Source: Ostrinia nubilalis (taxonomy: Eukaryota; Arthropoda; Insecta; Lepidoptera; Crambidae). From it: a stretch of 64,000 nt of DNA. Both the position numbers and the translations under genes were made by a program. Within the stretch, counting starts at the first letter, position 1. Every line of letters starts with the position of its first letter. This document shows positions 1-10,530 of the stretch, in pieces. The notes under the pieces were generated by a model. That model was not told where the DNA came from, made no database searches, and saw only the letters and a list, made by a program, of their open reading frames with translations. The stretch is from assembly GCF_963855985.1 (NCBI RefSeq), contig NC_087090.1:11530501-11594500 (forward strand). Reading direction: 5' to 3'.

Positions 1-475
1 ATTATGTATTATTATGTTCAATACAAACAATCTTTAAGTTACACTCACCCCAACCGCGTCTCCGCATTGCATCGAATCCTATGAAAATGTGGTTTTTGGA
101 CATAGCGATACTTAATTTTCACAATTTTTATTTTCTTAAATTACTGGTCGATAGGTTACTATATTTTGATGAATAAATGTTATTAAAAGTTTTTTTCTAA
201 AACTGATGGTTTAGCTGGAAAAAAATATTTTCCATCCCAATAGTACGCCGGCTGCGCTCGATTCGGATATAATGACGTCACGCGGCCCTGCGTACGTTGA
301 CTTTTAGCGGCAAAAACGGCCTATGTTTATTACTTAATATCTTCGTAAGTAATGGTCCGATTTGGATAATTCAAAAAGATATATCTTTCTTATGTCTTAA
401 AGATTAACGTAGATACTAGTTTTATTGAATTTTCTACAACAGTACTGATCCTCATTGTTGTTCTATAATTTTCAG
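1..475 (+). other. Intron of PDCD10 (partial)
   Basis: Non-coding sequence ending in a good acceptor (pyrimidine-rich run, then TTTTCAG at 469-475) directly before the PDCD10 exon. About 241-410 (TGACGTCACGCGG near 273, then a stretch containing TTAATATCTTCGTAAGTAA) resembles repetitive sequence, because a loosely similar pattern (TGACGTCACGCG, then TCAATATCTTGGAAACTAA) recurs at 2485-2560 inside the next intron. I cannot name the family. No other exon is visible in this stretch. Confidence 0.6.
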
Positions 476-637
476 AGAGATTGCTTCTGCAATCAAAAAG
501 CTGTTGGATGCAGTAAATGAAGTCTCAACTTACACACCAGGCCCTGGCAAGCAAGTCTTGGAACAGAGAAAACGGGAGTTTGTTAAATATTCTAAGAGAT
601 TCTCCAATACCCTGAAAGAATACTTCAAGGAAGGACA
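476..637 (+). CDS. PDCD10: PDCD10/CCM3, penultimate coding exon
   Basis: Programmed cell death 10 (cerebral cavernous malformations 3) is a small adaptor that dimerises with GCKIII kinases and joins the STRIPAK phosphatase complex. In flies Ccm3 acts with GckIII in tracheal tube development. This exon encodes 54 residues, opening EIASAIKKLLDAVNEV and including KREFVKYSKRFSNTLKEYF. It aligns without gaps to human residues about 133-186, in the C-terminal FAT-homology helical bundle. Residues matching human K139, K172, S175 and K179, on the surface reported to bind CCM2 and striatin, are all kept; the segment after NEV is the most divergent part. The exon's first base completes a codon from the upstream exon, and it ends with two bases of a Gln codon before GTAAGT, so both introns are phase 2. 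The N-terminal dimerisation domain lies left of the window. Confidence 0.95.
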
Positions 638-1288
638 GTAAGTTAATTCTCTTTTATTTTTTTTATACTTCATTCATAACTAATTGTATTGATAGAATTA
701 TTAAATTGAGGCAAATTAGTAACTTTACTGGATCTATTAGTCCCATGCCAAATGAGAAATATCATTTAAATCTTAATAGGTGTTTTATCATTTCATTCAT
801 CAACTATCAATTACTTATAAAATATAACCAGTTCTTTAGATGACTTTCCTAGTGAGTTTGTCACCCCAAATATGTGAACTAATCATTTTTTTTGCAATTT
901 GATAAAGTTATCATTCTGATATTAATAAAACAAAAAGATAACATTTATCTTGCTTGTATTAGAATTCTTTTGATTATAATACTGCACCTATTGCTTCATT
1001 ATTCCACTAACATTCCTTAGATTTTTTACGAGGGGCGGCTGAAAAGTTCGCGGCCTAAGGTACTTAGCGATGAGTAATTAGCATGTTACTCATGTCACTA
1101 GTTGCGACACTCAGTAGTATTATAAAAAGCAATCACTAATTAAGTTTGCACTGATAGTTCAATTTCTATCGAACAAATGACATCACCATGCCCGCCGAAT
1201 CTGGAGATTTGCGGAATTTCGACACCGCGCGCCGCGGACATAATTCCTCGTAAAGAAGGAAAATAGACCGAAAGACATTTTTGAAGAG

Positions 1289-1422
1289 ATGTCATTGGTT
1301 CTTCAGGATTCTGGACCTTCATATACCATGGTTAAAAAATGGGCCCGACTATTTCAACACGGACGAGAGACCTGTGAAAACGACCCCCGCCCTGTCACGA
1401 TACTGAGTGAAGGAAACGTTCG

Positions 1423-1464
<42 letters not shown>

Positions 1465-1860
1465 GATAGGAGGCAAACGAGCAAACGGATCACCTGATGG
1501 TAAGTGATTACCGTCGCCCATAGACACCCGCAGACCCAGGGGCGTTACAGGTGCGTTGCCGGCAAAATTGTCGAAAAAATTGTTCCGGCTGACCAAAGAA
1601 TTAAATCGTGGCAGATAGCTGAAGAATATTTCTTTATGTTCGAAATGAAGAAATGACGTGGGAAACTGACACGCGGATTGATCTTTCGGCAAGACAACGC
1701 GCCCGTTCACGCCGCACGTGTTGCGAGGCCAAGCCCTGAAAGACACCGGGTTCTCAGAGATTGACCACCCACCATATAGCCAAGACCTATTACCTAGCGA
1801 TATTTTCCTGTTTTTCGATTTGAAAAAGGACTTATGCAGATGACAACAAAATTGAGAATG
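1289..1860 (+). pseudogene. Mariner transposase remnant
   Basis: Two plus-strand pieces can be read. The first (1289-1424) contains the DSGPSYTMVKKWARLF region, typical of the mariner helix-turn-helix domain. The second resumes after the inserted repeat, from about 1562. It holds KIVPADQRIKSWQIAEEYF, then a RQDNAPVH motif near 1690 and an HPPYSQDLLPSD motif near 1770, which are the second and third catalytic aspartates of the D,D34D type. A one-base shift lies between those motifs near 1725, and in-frame stops occur, for example near 1655. The gene is split by an insertion and dead; no functional protein is expected. Confidence 0.85.
1425..1563 (-). repeat. Poly-A-tailed lepidopteran retroelement fragment
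   Basis: A run of 36 T (1425-1460) is followed by a block containing GGAGGCAAACGAGCAAACGG and GATGGTAAGTGATTACCG. I recognise this as a very common short interspersed sequence of Lepidoptera, here in reverse orientation, so the T run is its poly-A tail. It interrupts the mariner transposase remnant exactly between two homologous pieces and is therefore younger than the mariner. I see no clear target duplication. Whether it is a SINE or a truncated LINE end cannot be told from this copy. Confidence 0.75.
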
Positions 1861-1989
1861 TTACTAGGTATGCAAAATCACTTGAAACCTATTTTACAGT
1901 TAAGCTTTTACATTAACAAATACATTAGTTTTTATTTTATTTCATTCAAAAATACCCAGTAGTTATGATTTTATAGGCATTCAAAGTTC

Positions 1990-2600
1990 GCTTAATTATT
2001 TAGTCCCGCCGACGGTCACGTGACCCCGCGTGACGTACATTCACAGTGTCCGCTCACTAGAAAACGGATATAAACATACTTAAATACATTTTTTTTTGTA
2101 AGTACAAACTTATTATACATATTAACACCCAGACCCATCACAGAAATTAAAATTGAACCAAACCCAAACTTGATGCGATTGTGTCGTTTTATTGCGAATT
2201 ACCTTCCAGCTCCATCATTAGACCCCGATTACTATATAGAATTAAAATACTGATCAATACAAAACGAACGAGCCCAAACTCGATGCATTTAAGTCGTTTT
2301 ATTATAGAGTTCCTATGGCCACCTTCCAGCTCCATCATCAGATCAGCTCCATGTCATCATAATATTGCATGGTCATCCAAATCACATGTGTATGCGAAAT
2401 TTAGCTTAATCGGTTGCCCGGAAGTGGGTCTTAATTCAGCTTGCAAGATTCCACCCATACAAATATGAGCCAGTCACTGTAATATGACGTCACGCGCATA
2501 AAATGGGGGGCCGGCCGCCGCCCGCACATTTAAAATTCAATATCTTGGAAACTAATTGACGTATCGAAATAATTCTTTCACGTGTATTTTTTATTTTTAA
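1990..2600. repeat. Second insertion inside the mariner, with an internal ~110-bp duplication
   Basis: This part does not read as mariner. It holds two partly matching copies offset by 110 bp. Each begins CCCAAACTTGATGC or CCCAAACTCGATGC (2163 and 2273), continues with GTCGTTTTATT, and ends with TTCCAGCTCCATCAT. It finishes with TGACGTCACGCGC (about 2487) and an AT-rich tail. The open frame at 2181-2468 runs through this repeat and is not a gene. The boundaries are approximate and the family is unnamed; the internal repeats could suit a non-autonomous DNA element such as a Helitron derivative, but that is a guess. Confidence 0.55.
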
Positions 2601-2912
2601 CAGAGAATACAGAAAGCTAAAAAACAAAATTAGTGAACATTCTTCATTAAAGCTGCGGTTGGTCGTCATTTCGAAAAAAAAATTTTTGGGTGGGTAAAAG
2701 GCATTGTATGCGAGATTTAAGAAATGTATTTCTTTTGAGGGAGATTATATTACAAAAATAAAAATAGAAACCATTTATTTTATTTCATTAAGTACCTTAG
2801 GCCGCGGACTTATCAGCCGGCCCTCGTATTTTGGAAGTGATTGTGATTGATTAGTGATCGAAATAACGATTTTATGATTGCAAGTTGTTAATTACATGTA
2901 TTTCTTTTTCAG

Positions 2913-2997
2913 GGCCAATGCAGTGTTTGTAAGTGCTCTTTATTTGATTCACCAAACGAACCAAATTTTATACACAGTTAAAAGCAAATCTGAATAA
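2913..2997 (+). CDS. PDCD10: PDCD10/CCM3, last coding exon and stop
   Basis: The first G completes the split Gln codon. The frame then reads ANAVFVSALYLIHQTNQILY and a short tail ending in SKSE, with TAA at 2995-2997. The match to the end of vertebrate PDCD10 (AINVFVSANRLIHQTN and following) is clear. Together the two exons give 81 residues, about the same as the human C terminus from residue 132, so the protein ends at the normal place. This is the last helix of the FAT-homology domain. No frameshift or unusual codon is seen. The gene is on the plus strand and lies mostly to the left of the window. Confidence 0.95.
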
Positions 2998-3920
2998 GAT
3001 TATTTGAATGTTTTAGGAATAATATTTCCTTTGTTAAATCATATTATGTTATCCATGTAATTTAGGAAGGTCCATTGCATTGTTTAGGAAGAGTATTTAA
3101 AGAGGGTATATTTTACTATTAATGTTAGATAATATCATTTTTTTTTGGGAATTTAAGTACATTGTTAGAGCAATATAAAAATATTATTCAGATTAATTAT
3201 TAAAGATTTAGATCTTAAAACATAGTGTACTATATGAATATAATAATAATAAAATCTAAACATATTTAAGTGTTTCTCCCTTATTTTATCATAGTATTTT
3301 CTCTATATTGAATAGATTCAGAAGTATTTCTTTTTATTATAACATGTATCATTCCATATTGAATCATGGTTAATTTGTAATTCTACTACAATTTAATTCA
3401 CCCATTCTTAAGTTAAACAAAGTTCCATTTATTAAAAAGGTTTTATCCATATTTTTATACTTATTATTTAATGTAGAGGTCATAGTCTTCATCCTTCATA
3501 AGGAATTTTATTTGGGGTATATTGAAAAATATTTTGTATAGCCATTGAAATTTTAAAACATTCGTTAGCATTTGTTGAATGTCTTCCTGCTGTAATTTAA
3601 TATTAAATCAATCACTAATAATGACATACACTTTATGAAATTCATACATGTTTCAAATTCAGGATAGTTTGTTTAGATTTTTTTTTCTCAGCAATATTCC
3701 ATTCTATGTATATGCATCTACCATTTAAACTATAGTGATTTTCATTCAGTTTAACCATTATTACGAAAATTACGTTGTAGCTAGCGTAATTTGTTTTCTT
3801 GAAAAGGCTATTAAAAAAAAATGGCTAATATTGTCTGTTGTAATTAATTCTATTTAGGATAATAAAAGATACCTAGTGTGCATAGGTTGTATGTAGATGC
3901 AGCGCTTTAATTTTAATAAA
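2998..3920 (+). other. PDCD10 3' untranslated region (extent uncertain)
   Basis: Very AT-rich sequence follows the stop codon. Canonical AATAAA signals occur at 3248-3253, 3861-3866 and 3915-3920. The first is followed by a T/G-rich stretch (GTGTTTCTCCC), and the last by GTACTTGTTTTTTT, a plausible downstream element. Which one is used cannot be told from sequence alone. No other gene or recognisable repeat is seen here. Confidence 0.5.
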
Positions 3921-4016
3921 TCTATTTTACAGTCAGTACTTGTTTTTTTACGAAGATTTATTTGTTTATCGGGTGCGATTTGAATATTTTTTGGTTTAAG
4001 AGCGCTATAAATTATA

Positions 4017-4560
4017 CAGTGTGTCCGGGCATGTAGTGACCAAACTTTAAGGGCGTGATCTATGGATGGAATTTTTTCGACGAAAATACTTCAAATCCGG
4101 GCTTGACCCACCTCTCGCGAAATTACAAGAATAAATTTAAAATTTTTGGTATTCACCTCCTCCTTCAAAAACAAGCAACAGCATGGGCACGTTGACAATA
4201 ATAAACTAATATTTTATATCATACAATAGCTGACAAAATTATCTATTAGTAGAAGTAGAAAACCGACACAAGCCCCATACATTTTAATAGAGTAAGAACG
4301 GATTTAAGTAAAAAAAAAAAATGACTTTTCACTTCTTTTTCAGTTTTTGTTAGAGAAAAACGTAACGTCGTTAAAGTATGTTTTATTTGCACTGTATTAC
4401 TAGTATTTGAGCTATTCTACAAAACGAATTAGTTAAGTCTATTAGTTCCGACGTTATTGTTGTTCAAAGAGACAAACGATTACGAGCTGAAACGACCCAT
4501 TCCCAGAGCGGTCGCGTAGCAATCGCACATTCGCGCCCTTAAAGTTTGATCACTACATGG
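4017..4560. mobile_element. Short inverted-repeat DNA element
   Basis: The left arm CATGTAGTGACCAAACTTTA (4030 on, continuing AGGGCG) is matched on the opposite strand by the right arm ending at 4559 (CATGTAGTGATCAAACTTTA, then AGGGCG). The arms agree over about 28 bp with two mismatches. The left arm is preceded by CAGTGTGTCCGGG, which is not mirrored on the right, so the right end may be truncated. The 540-bp interior has no reading frame of note, so this is a non-autonomous element of unknown superfamily. Confidence 0.65.
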
Positions 4561-4967
4561 CGAGAAGCTACAGCTATATTTTAGAAAGTGCTGGTTCTTG
4601 TTTACAACTTGTTTTGGGCGATGTCAATCTACATAGATATTTAAGTACCTACCTTGCAAAACCGAACTCCGGTAATTTCAGCTGGATATAAAAAAAAGCA
4701 TGGCCAGACCGACTGTATACCTACCAATACGCAGGCTATAGGCTATAATAAAGTAATATAAGACCAATAGAAGCTTCATTGAAAAAAGGGGACGAAAACG
4801 GGAAAAAATATTCAAACTATTTTCACGCTAGGTACGCGTGACACGAAGTCGCTGGCGCACCTAGTGTCAATATGCGACCAGCTTATAATATGAGTCGGCT
4901 GAAAGATTTTTGTAATGATACAAACACTGCTAACTTAAATTTCATAAACAGTACCAATTAATTCTTA

Positions 4968-5096
4968 GGCTCCGTTTCCACCAAGCGGAGAAATGTTTTG
5001 ACTAACTAACCGAATTTCATTCATTATTAGGGAATTAAATCTGCAAAACATTTCTCCACTCCGCTCCGCTCTGCTCCGCTTTGATGGAAACCGAGT
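4968..5096. mobile_element. 129-bp MITE with TTA duplication
   Basis: The left end GGCTCCGTTTCCACCAAGCG and right end (CTTTGATGGAAACCGAGT) are inverted copies. The inner parts AAATGTTTTG and CAAAACATTT also pair. The right arm carries an extra stretch made of CCGCTCCGCTCTGCTCCGCT, a short local expansion. TTA flanks both sides (4965-4967 and 5097-5099), a target duplication of the kind left by PIF/Harbinger-type elements. Confidence 0.75.
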
Positions 5097-5099
5097 TTA

Positions 5100-8000
5100 A
5101 GTCAGTGCCTTCTTTCGACTTACAAATAAGCTCTGTAGGTTATTGACTTGAACTGTATGTAGAGTTTTATAATATAACTTGAGACTAACTGAAATCCACA
5201 AAATATGCTTGGTCTGTCCCGGCCCTGTATGTATAATAAACCTATTATTCAGTGTTATAACTATTTGTAAAATTTTCATTGTAGCAGTCGCTTTAAACTC
5301 TAACCACTCTAACGTAAAAACACGAGTAGACTGGTCTAAATTGATCATCGTGTAGGTGTTCAAAAATACAATCCGTAAAACCACGTAAAACTGTAAAAAC
5401 AAGAAGGTAGGTAATAGAATAAAAGATAGAGTAATCTTTCCCCATACCACATTAATTCATCCCCTTCTCTAAAGGTATGTATGTTCTCATATTAGTTACC
5501 TAAAATCTAATAGTTTGGTCAGTATCATAATTATTACAGTTATACAAATATTCTCTTATTGTCAGGTTTTACAAATCCCTCAAAGCACGATTTTTGTATA
5601 TAAAATTAGTTGTAGTTTATTGACGTTTGTCGTCGCTGCAGGAGTGACAAAATAATTTCACAGTAGTATTGTGAGTTCGTGGGAATCGATCGTTGAAATG
5701 TTTTGGCAGTACCACATTTCTAGCTGGTGCCGGTGAAAGAGGCTGGTAAATGATTTCGTGACCGCGTTTAATAGGTCATGAAGCCCGCGCTGTGATTCGT
5801 CTTGTCGTGCGAGCGTGGACAATGGCTGGTCGTGCCTTCTGCCCTCGCACCTCGGCCGGCCTGTCCGTGACACTTGACACAGGTACCCGTGTACCACGAC
5901 CTCAACATATTTCCGCGTACAGCGTTTTTTCTCTCAAACGTGAATCTTCCTATCGGAGGAGTCAATTTATACGATCGAATGAAAAAACGCTAACTACGTC
6001 AGAACAATGGTGTACACTTTTTAAAAAAGATTCATAGTTTAATCGTGTAGTATTCGTGTTAGTAGATCAGGTGGATTCGAATGATATACATACCCATCTC
6101 CGGCTAAAGTTCGTAGGTAAGTACCTACTTATTCATTACAATAGGTCACTTTCTTTCCGGATCAATCGGAACGTTACTTCTTATGACACGGAGCTTCAAC
6201 AATGAGTCAATCATGCGGATCAGTTAAAATATTCATAGCTTGAAAGCGGAGGCGTAATCGATTTTAACTCCGAAGCGTCGGTCCTGCGCAGGCGCCGCGT
6301 GTTGTAGATGAAAGTGTGTGATATGAACGATATGGTCGCCATTATGCACCTCGAAATGTCATAATACATACAATATTAAAATATGTCTAAGATTGTATAC
6401 AGGGTGTACAACAATACGAAACAATACACACCAAGAATGTTATAACTTATTACTTACATGTTATTCCGGTACCGTAGGTATACAAAAGTTTAAAAAGTCG
6501 GAGACAAACATTAGGTCTTTGCTCTACAAAGTGTGAAGAGGTAGAAAAATAGATTTTCACGTTTACTTTCTATAAAATAAATACTGCTGAAGGACACAGA
6601 AAGACAAGGCTCTGGGTACGAAACCCTATAAATAGAGTCACGTAAGACACTCATAACTGAATCAAAACCACTAGAAGTGTATCTACTTTCCGCTATTCTC
6701 AAATAGAAGATGCGTATTTGTGTTACATTTTGTTTATGACTTTCGAATAAACTAATTATTTTTACATAATATTTTTCACATAATATTTAAGCACTTACGT
6801 CATATTAAAATTATAGAGGTGCTCTCGTTTATTTTCTAACTTGTTATTTTCAAAGATACCGTATGTTATTGCTAAATAAGTAGTTTATAGAAAACTCTAA
6901 AACTCATAATTGACGCATAAATGCGTTTCAGTGTACGACTCGTAGAAGGTAATGTACCTTGATGATTTATACTTTACTATTCACATTTAAAATTTACGTA
7001 ATAGGTAAACATCCTGCTAGTTCGATATAAAAAATAGGTGGTTATCAATTTAGTATACTTAATGTTCCATTGGTACATCCTTATGCAGCAGAATCAATTC
7101 CGAGATAACATATAAATGGGACGATGGATGGCTCCTCCGGAGTCGATTTGTTACCACTTGAACATTAGCATCGCAGACTTCAGAAAAAGCTAGTTTCCGA
7201 TGCAACACATTTTGAATGTATGCTCCTGGAGCATCCTGTAATTGTTACACATCAATCTCGGTCCTTGTTGCAAAAACAAAACATTTGTTATTGAAGATAT
7301 TATCATTCGGTAACCGAAACTGTTGAGGTGATTTATACAGATGATTCGAATTAAAGTTCAACATTTACATGCTGGAAGTTATTCTATGAATATTATACAC
7401 TTCAAACTAAGTCTGTATGTGTCCCACTGCTGGGCCCTTACCGCATCTGTGGGGTGATTTGGGTCATACAACAGTAGGCTTGATTGCGATAAATAAATTA
7501 ATACTAAATACTTACTCATACATATTGCAATAGCCGGGCTCAACCTAAACCGTGCCCTTCAATGCACCATATTTTAAGTGCACAATAATCTACAGTGTGA
7601 TTTTGCAATCAGTGTTCAAATTTTTAGGAACGACTCAGAATCAGTAACTTTATCGATTTACCTACGTAAAAAAATATTTTTTTCATATTTAGGTACCTAA
7701 TTATTTTTATCAGCTGCGCGCGGTTTCTAAATTGGCTCACGTGTGGATAATTTACTTCGTTCATAGAAAAATACGAATATACAGTTAACTGCAAAGCTTA
7801 ATAGACATAATGGTGTGCGAAAACAAGCCTTAGGTATCCTTTAAAACTTAAGACATGGGCACCGGCGAATTAGAACAATATTTTTATTTGCGAAAACTAC
7901 CACGATTAAAAATAATTACGATAAAGTTGTATTTTTAAATTGTTCCATAGAGCTTATTAAAAATAATGGATACTGATTGCAAAGTCACCTTGTATAACTA

Positions 8001-10011
8001 TGATGTTAAAAATATTGAATGGTTGCGATTCATGGTAAAAAATACCCACTGAAATTTAATTTTAATTAGGATTTTTATTAATTGATTTTTCATGAAATTT
8101 TAGTTTAACTCATTAGAAGTTTAAGTTACAATAATAAAAGGAATATCTTCAGCGATGAAGACTTCAATCTCTTTAAATTGATGTTAACCCGTAAAGCATG
8201 AGGACATAATGATTGTTCTTGTTGTTGCGCTTAGCAATGCAAGCAGTTTAAAAATGCTTTGCTGCTTTCTATAAATAGCAAATTATCTTTTCGCATGTTT
8301 CTATAAATAAGTATTATGAAATAACGGTGCCTATCTACGTCAATAATATTAATGTAAGCAGTCACCATTTTCTTTCTTTGTGAATTGTTGCTACGGTGCC
8401 TTTGTTAACAATTTAGAGACATGATATTCGATTGGTTGATTAGTACTTAATTAGTAACTTGATTTCAGTTTCTAGTTACATGGTAACGTAGTTAACACCA
8501 GTAATTAAATTGAGGTTGTCAGTTCCGCGACAGAAATCATTATGAATTCAGAACGAGTCTAAAAAATACGGTTGTTGACTATACCTACCAGACGTTGAGA
8601 CGTAATACGAAATCTAGACAGACTCATATTATACATTCAGCCGTGTCTAGATTTTCTATTCATGAAATAGAACATCCAGGATGATATTGATAGACACCGG
8701 TAGGTAGAACATATATTTCCGTAAATGTTTTCAGAAGTGATAAATTACCATGTATCAGCAGACAGATGTCTCGATGAAAAGTTTGACCGTATAGCAACCG
8801 GACTCAAATTGTGTCCAATGTTATGCGTGATAGAATATTAATAGAGCATCTGCTGAGCGCGGGCGCCGGCAGGGCGCGCGGGCCGGGGCGCGGTGCAATG
8901 GCGTCTCATGCCGCCCATCAGCAGGCAAATCGATGCTAATCCGACACACGCTGCATAATGACGGCTGTTTTGACGGGTCAAGTGTCTGTTTGTTGTAAGT
9001 ATCACAATTTAACATCCAGCCAGAATGATTCTGATATTATTTTGTCTTAAAATATGCTTTGATATAATCCACCACCAGTCCTTGTTTCCTTTCAAACTTG
9101 CATCTTTTCATGAGGCGATTCCATGAAAATTACTGATAATTTTATTTCAGCCTGCGTTCAGCTATGAAATTCAAATACAGTGCATAATGTCTACCAGCTA
9201 CCTACACTACCTACATCCCAAAATCCCACTAAAACCCGATGCCTCAAGTAACTCACACTACAGTAAGATGAGAAAACACAATCAATATTCGTTTAGTCAA
9301 CATAAACGATCAGACTAAATAATAAACAGTTGTAAACTTCGAAAAAAAGCTGCGTTTAAAAAAATGTTACACCCAAATCTTGGATACTCTCAATTTCAGT
9401 GAATTTCATAATTTTCAGTGACGAATAATATGAAATACTTAAAATACTCGTACTAGGTAATAGGCGTCTACTTATTTTAAGAGTTTACCAAATATGATTT
9501 ATTGCACATTTAATTGTCCTTATGAACTTTATTTTTCCTGTTGACATCATTTCCCGATTCAATAAAAATTGAACATACCTACCTACATTTTGCTATTTTT
9601 TTTCTTCTGTTAAAAATCGAACAACAAAAAATATGGTAACTTTAAATCTTAAATGCATGCGAATAGTCTCGTAAATATACGTGAGCACCTAACATAATAA
9701 TGCGTGTAATGTATAAAACATTTTATTCATATGAGCCTTTTAGCCGATTAAAAAAGAAGATGTGTTTTTCATTTTACAGAATAACGTCACACATGTAGAC
9801 AGTGAATTTGATTATGAAACTTGCACAGAATTAGATGAATTTGTTTAATCTTATTAAAGTTGTGATAGTTACGCTAAAACTTAAAACCAAAACTTTGTTT
9901 AGAATAGAATTTCTACGATCTATGGGCATCTGCCCCCTCAGACAAGTGGCAAAACTTGACGAAGCGATCAAAAAGTGGCAATTGTCTAGGAACGACTTTA
10001 AAAATATTTTT
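5100..10011. other. Gene-poor stretch with two or three GC-rich islets
   Basis: No exon or RNA gene was recognised. Short GC-rich, CpG-rich islets lie at about 5805-5880, 6265-6302 (contains GCGCAGGCGCCG at 6286-6297) and 8850-8910 (mostly GCGCGGG/CGCCGG runs). A degenerate LINE-tail-like phrase, TCCCACTGCTGGGC, occurs at about 7422-7435. A perfect 11-bp inverted repeat is listed separately at 8610-8654. The rest is AT-rich with many GTAGGTA/TACCTAC heptamers. Confidence 0.5.
8610..8654. repeat. Hairpin, 11-bp perfect stem
   Basis: AAATCTAGACA (8610-8620) and TGTCTAGATTT (8644-8654) are exact inverted copies separated by 23 bases. The surrounding sequence does not extend the pairing, so this is too short for a normal microRNA precursor. 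Function unknown. Confidence 0.6.
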
Positions 10012-10222
10012 AAACTAGCTTTTGGCCGCGGCTTCACCCGCGTGAAATTTATTTTGTCACAGAGCGTCATAAATTATAGCCTATATGTTATTATGGGTTA
10101 TAAACAGAAATACTGTAAAGTTTTATCAAAATCCGTTCAGTAGTTTTTGCGTGTAAGAGTAACAAACATGTTGACATCCAGACATCCATACAAACTTTCG
10201 CATTTATAATATTATAATAGGA
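10012..10222 (+). repeat. RTE-like retroelement 3' fragment
   Basis: It opens AAACTAGCTTTTGGCCGCGG, then CTTCACCCGCGTG, and closes with ACTTTCGCATTTATAATATT. These are the hallmark head and tail of a widespread lepidopteran repeat that I associate with RTE-clade LINE ends. A second, better preserved copy with the same head and tail lies at 19701-19962. Here the internal (CAGA)n tract is missing and only GACATCCAGACATCC remains. It lies just upstream of the hAT element at 10334. Confidence 0.65.
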
Positions 10223-10530
10223 AGTAGGATTATGTTCTGTCGTTTTTTGGTGACGAAAACTTGCAACTGCACTAACAATACTTGTAAGAGGTATCGCACT
10301 GGAAAAGATAGGTGTAAATTGTGCAATAAAATCTAGAGATGAAACGGATAGTTGTTTGGCCGGATACCGGATACCGGATATCCGGCCAGCTGCTAGGCCG
10401 GATAGCCGGATATCCGGCGGCCGGATAGTTGGCCCATTGTCTCGTTGCAAGTCGTGACGAGTATAGCGCCGCACAGGTGCTTCGAACGCGATCAGTGCAG
10501 TGGGTCTATTAGTAGACTAGTCACACTTTT

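Larger units (their letters stand above)
1029..2826 (+). mobile_element. Decayed mariner-family DNA transposon
   Basis: Terminal inverted repeats of about 40 bp open with ACGAGGGGCGGCTGA on the left (1029) and, read on the other strand, ACGAGGGCCGGCTGA on the right (ending 2826). The arms share GCGGCCTAAGGTACTTA and differ at only a few positions. A TA duplication flanks both ends (1027-1028 and 2827-2828), as expected for the Tc1/mariner superfamily. Internal plus-strand remnants match mariner transposase. At about 1.8 kb it is longer than a typical 1.3-kb mariner because of later insertions (1425-1563 and roughly 1990-2600). It lies in the same orientation as its host gene. Confidence 0.9.
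638..2912 (+). other. Last intron of PDCD10, mostly transposon
   Basis: The intron is bounded by donor GTAAGT at 638-643 and an acceptor whose CAG ends at 2912, after a T-rich tract. About 80% of its 2.3 kb is a mariner-family element and the pieces inserted into it (1029-2826). The flanks 638-1026 and 2829-2912 are plain AT-rich sequence with no feature I can identify. Confidence 0.85.

Noticed and set aside
2181..2468. 95-codon plus-strand open frame
   Set aside because: It runs through the internal repeats of an insertion inside the mariner element and has no protein-like features.
6398..6430. ATACAGGGTGTACAACAATA as the end of a MITE
   Set aside because: It resembles the CAGGGTGT end of the 47583 element for a few bases only, and no inverted partner was found nearby.
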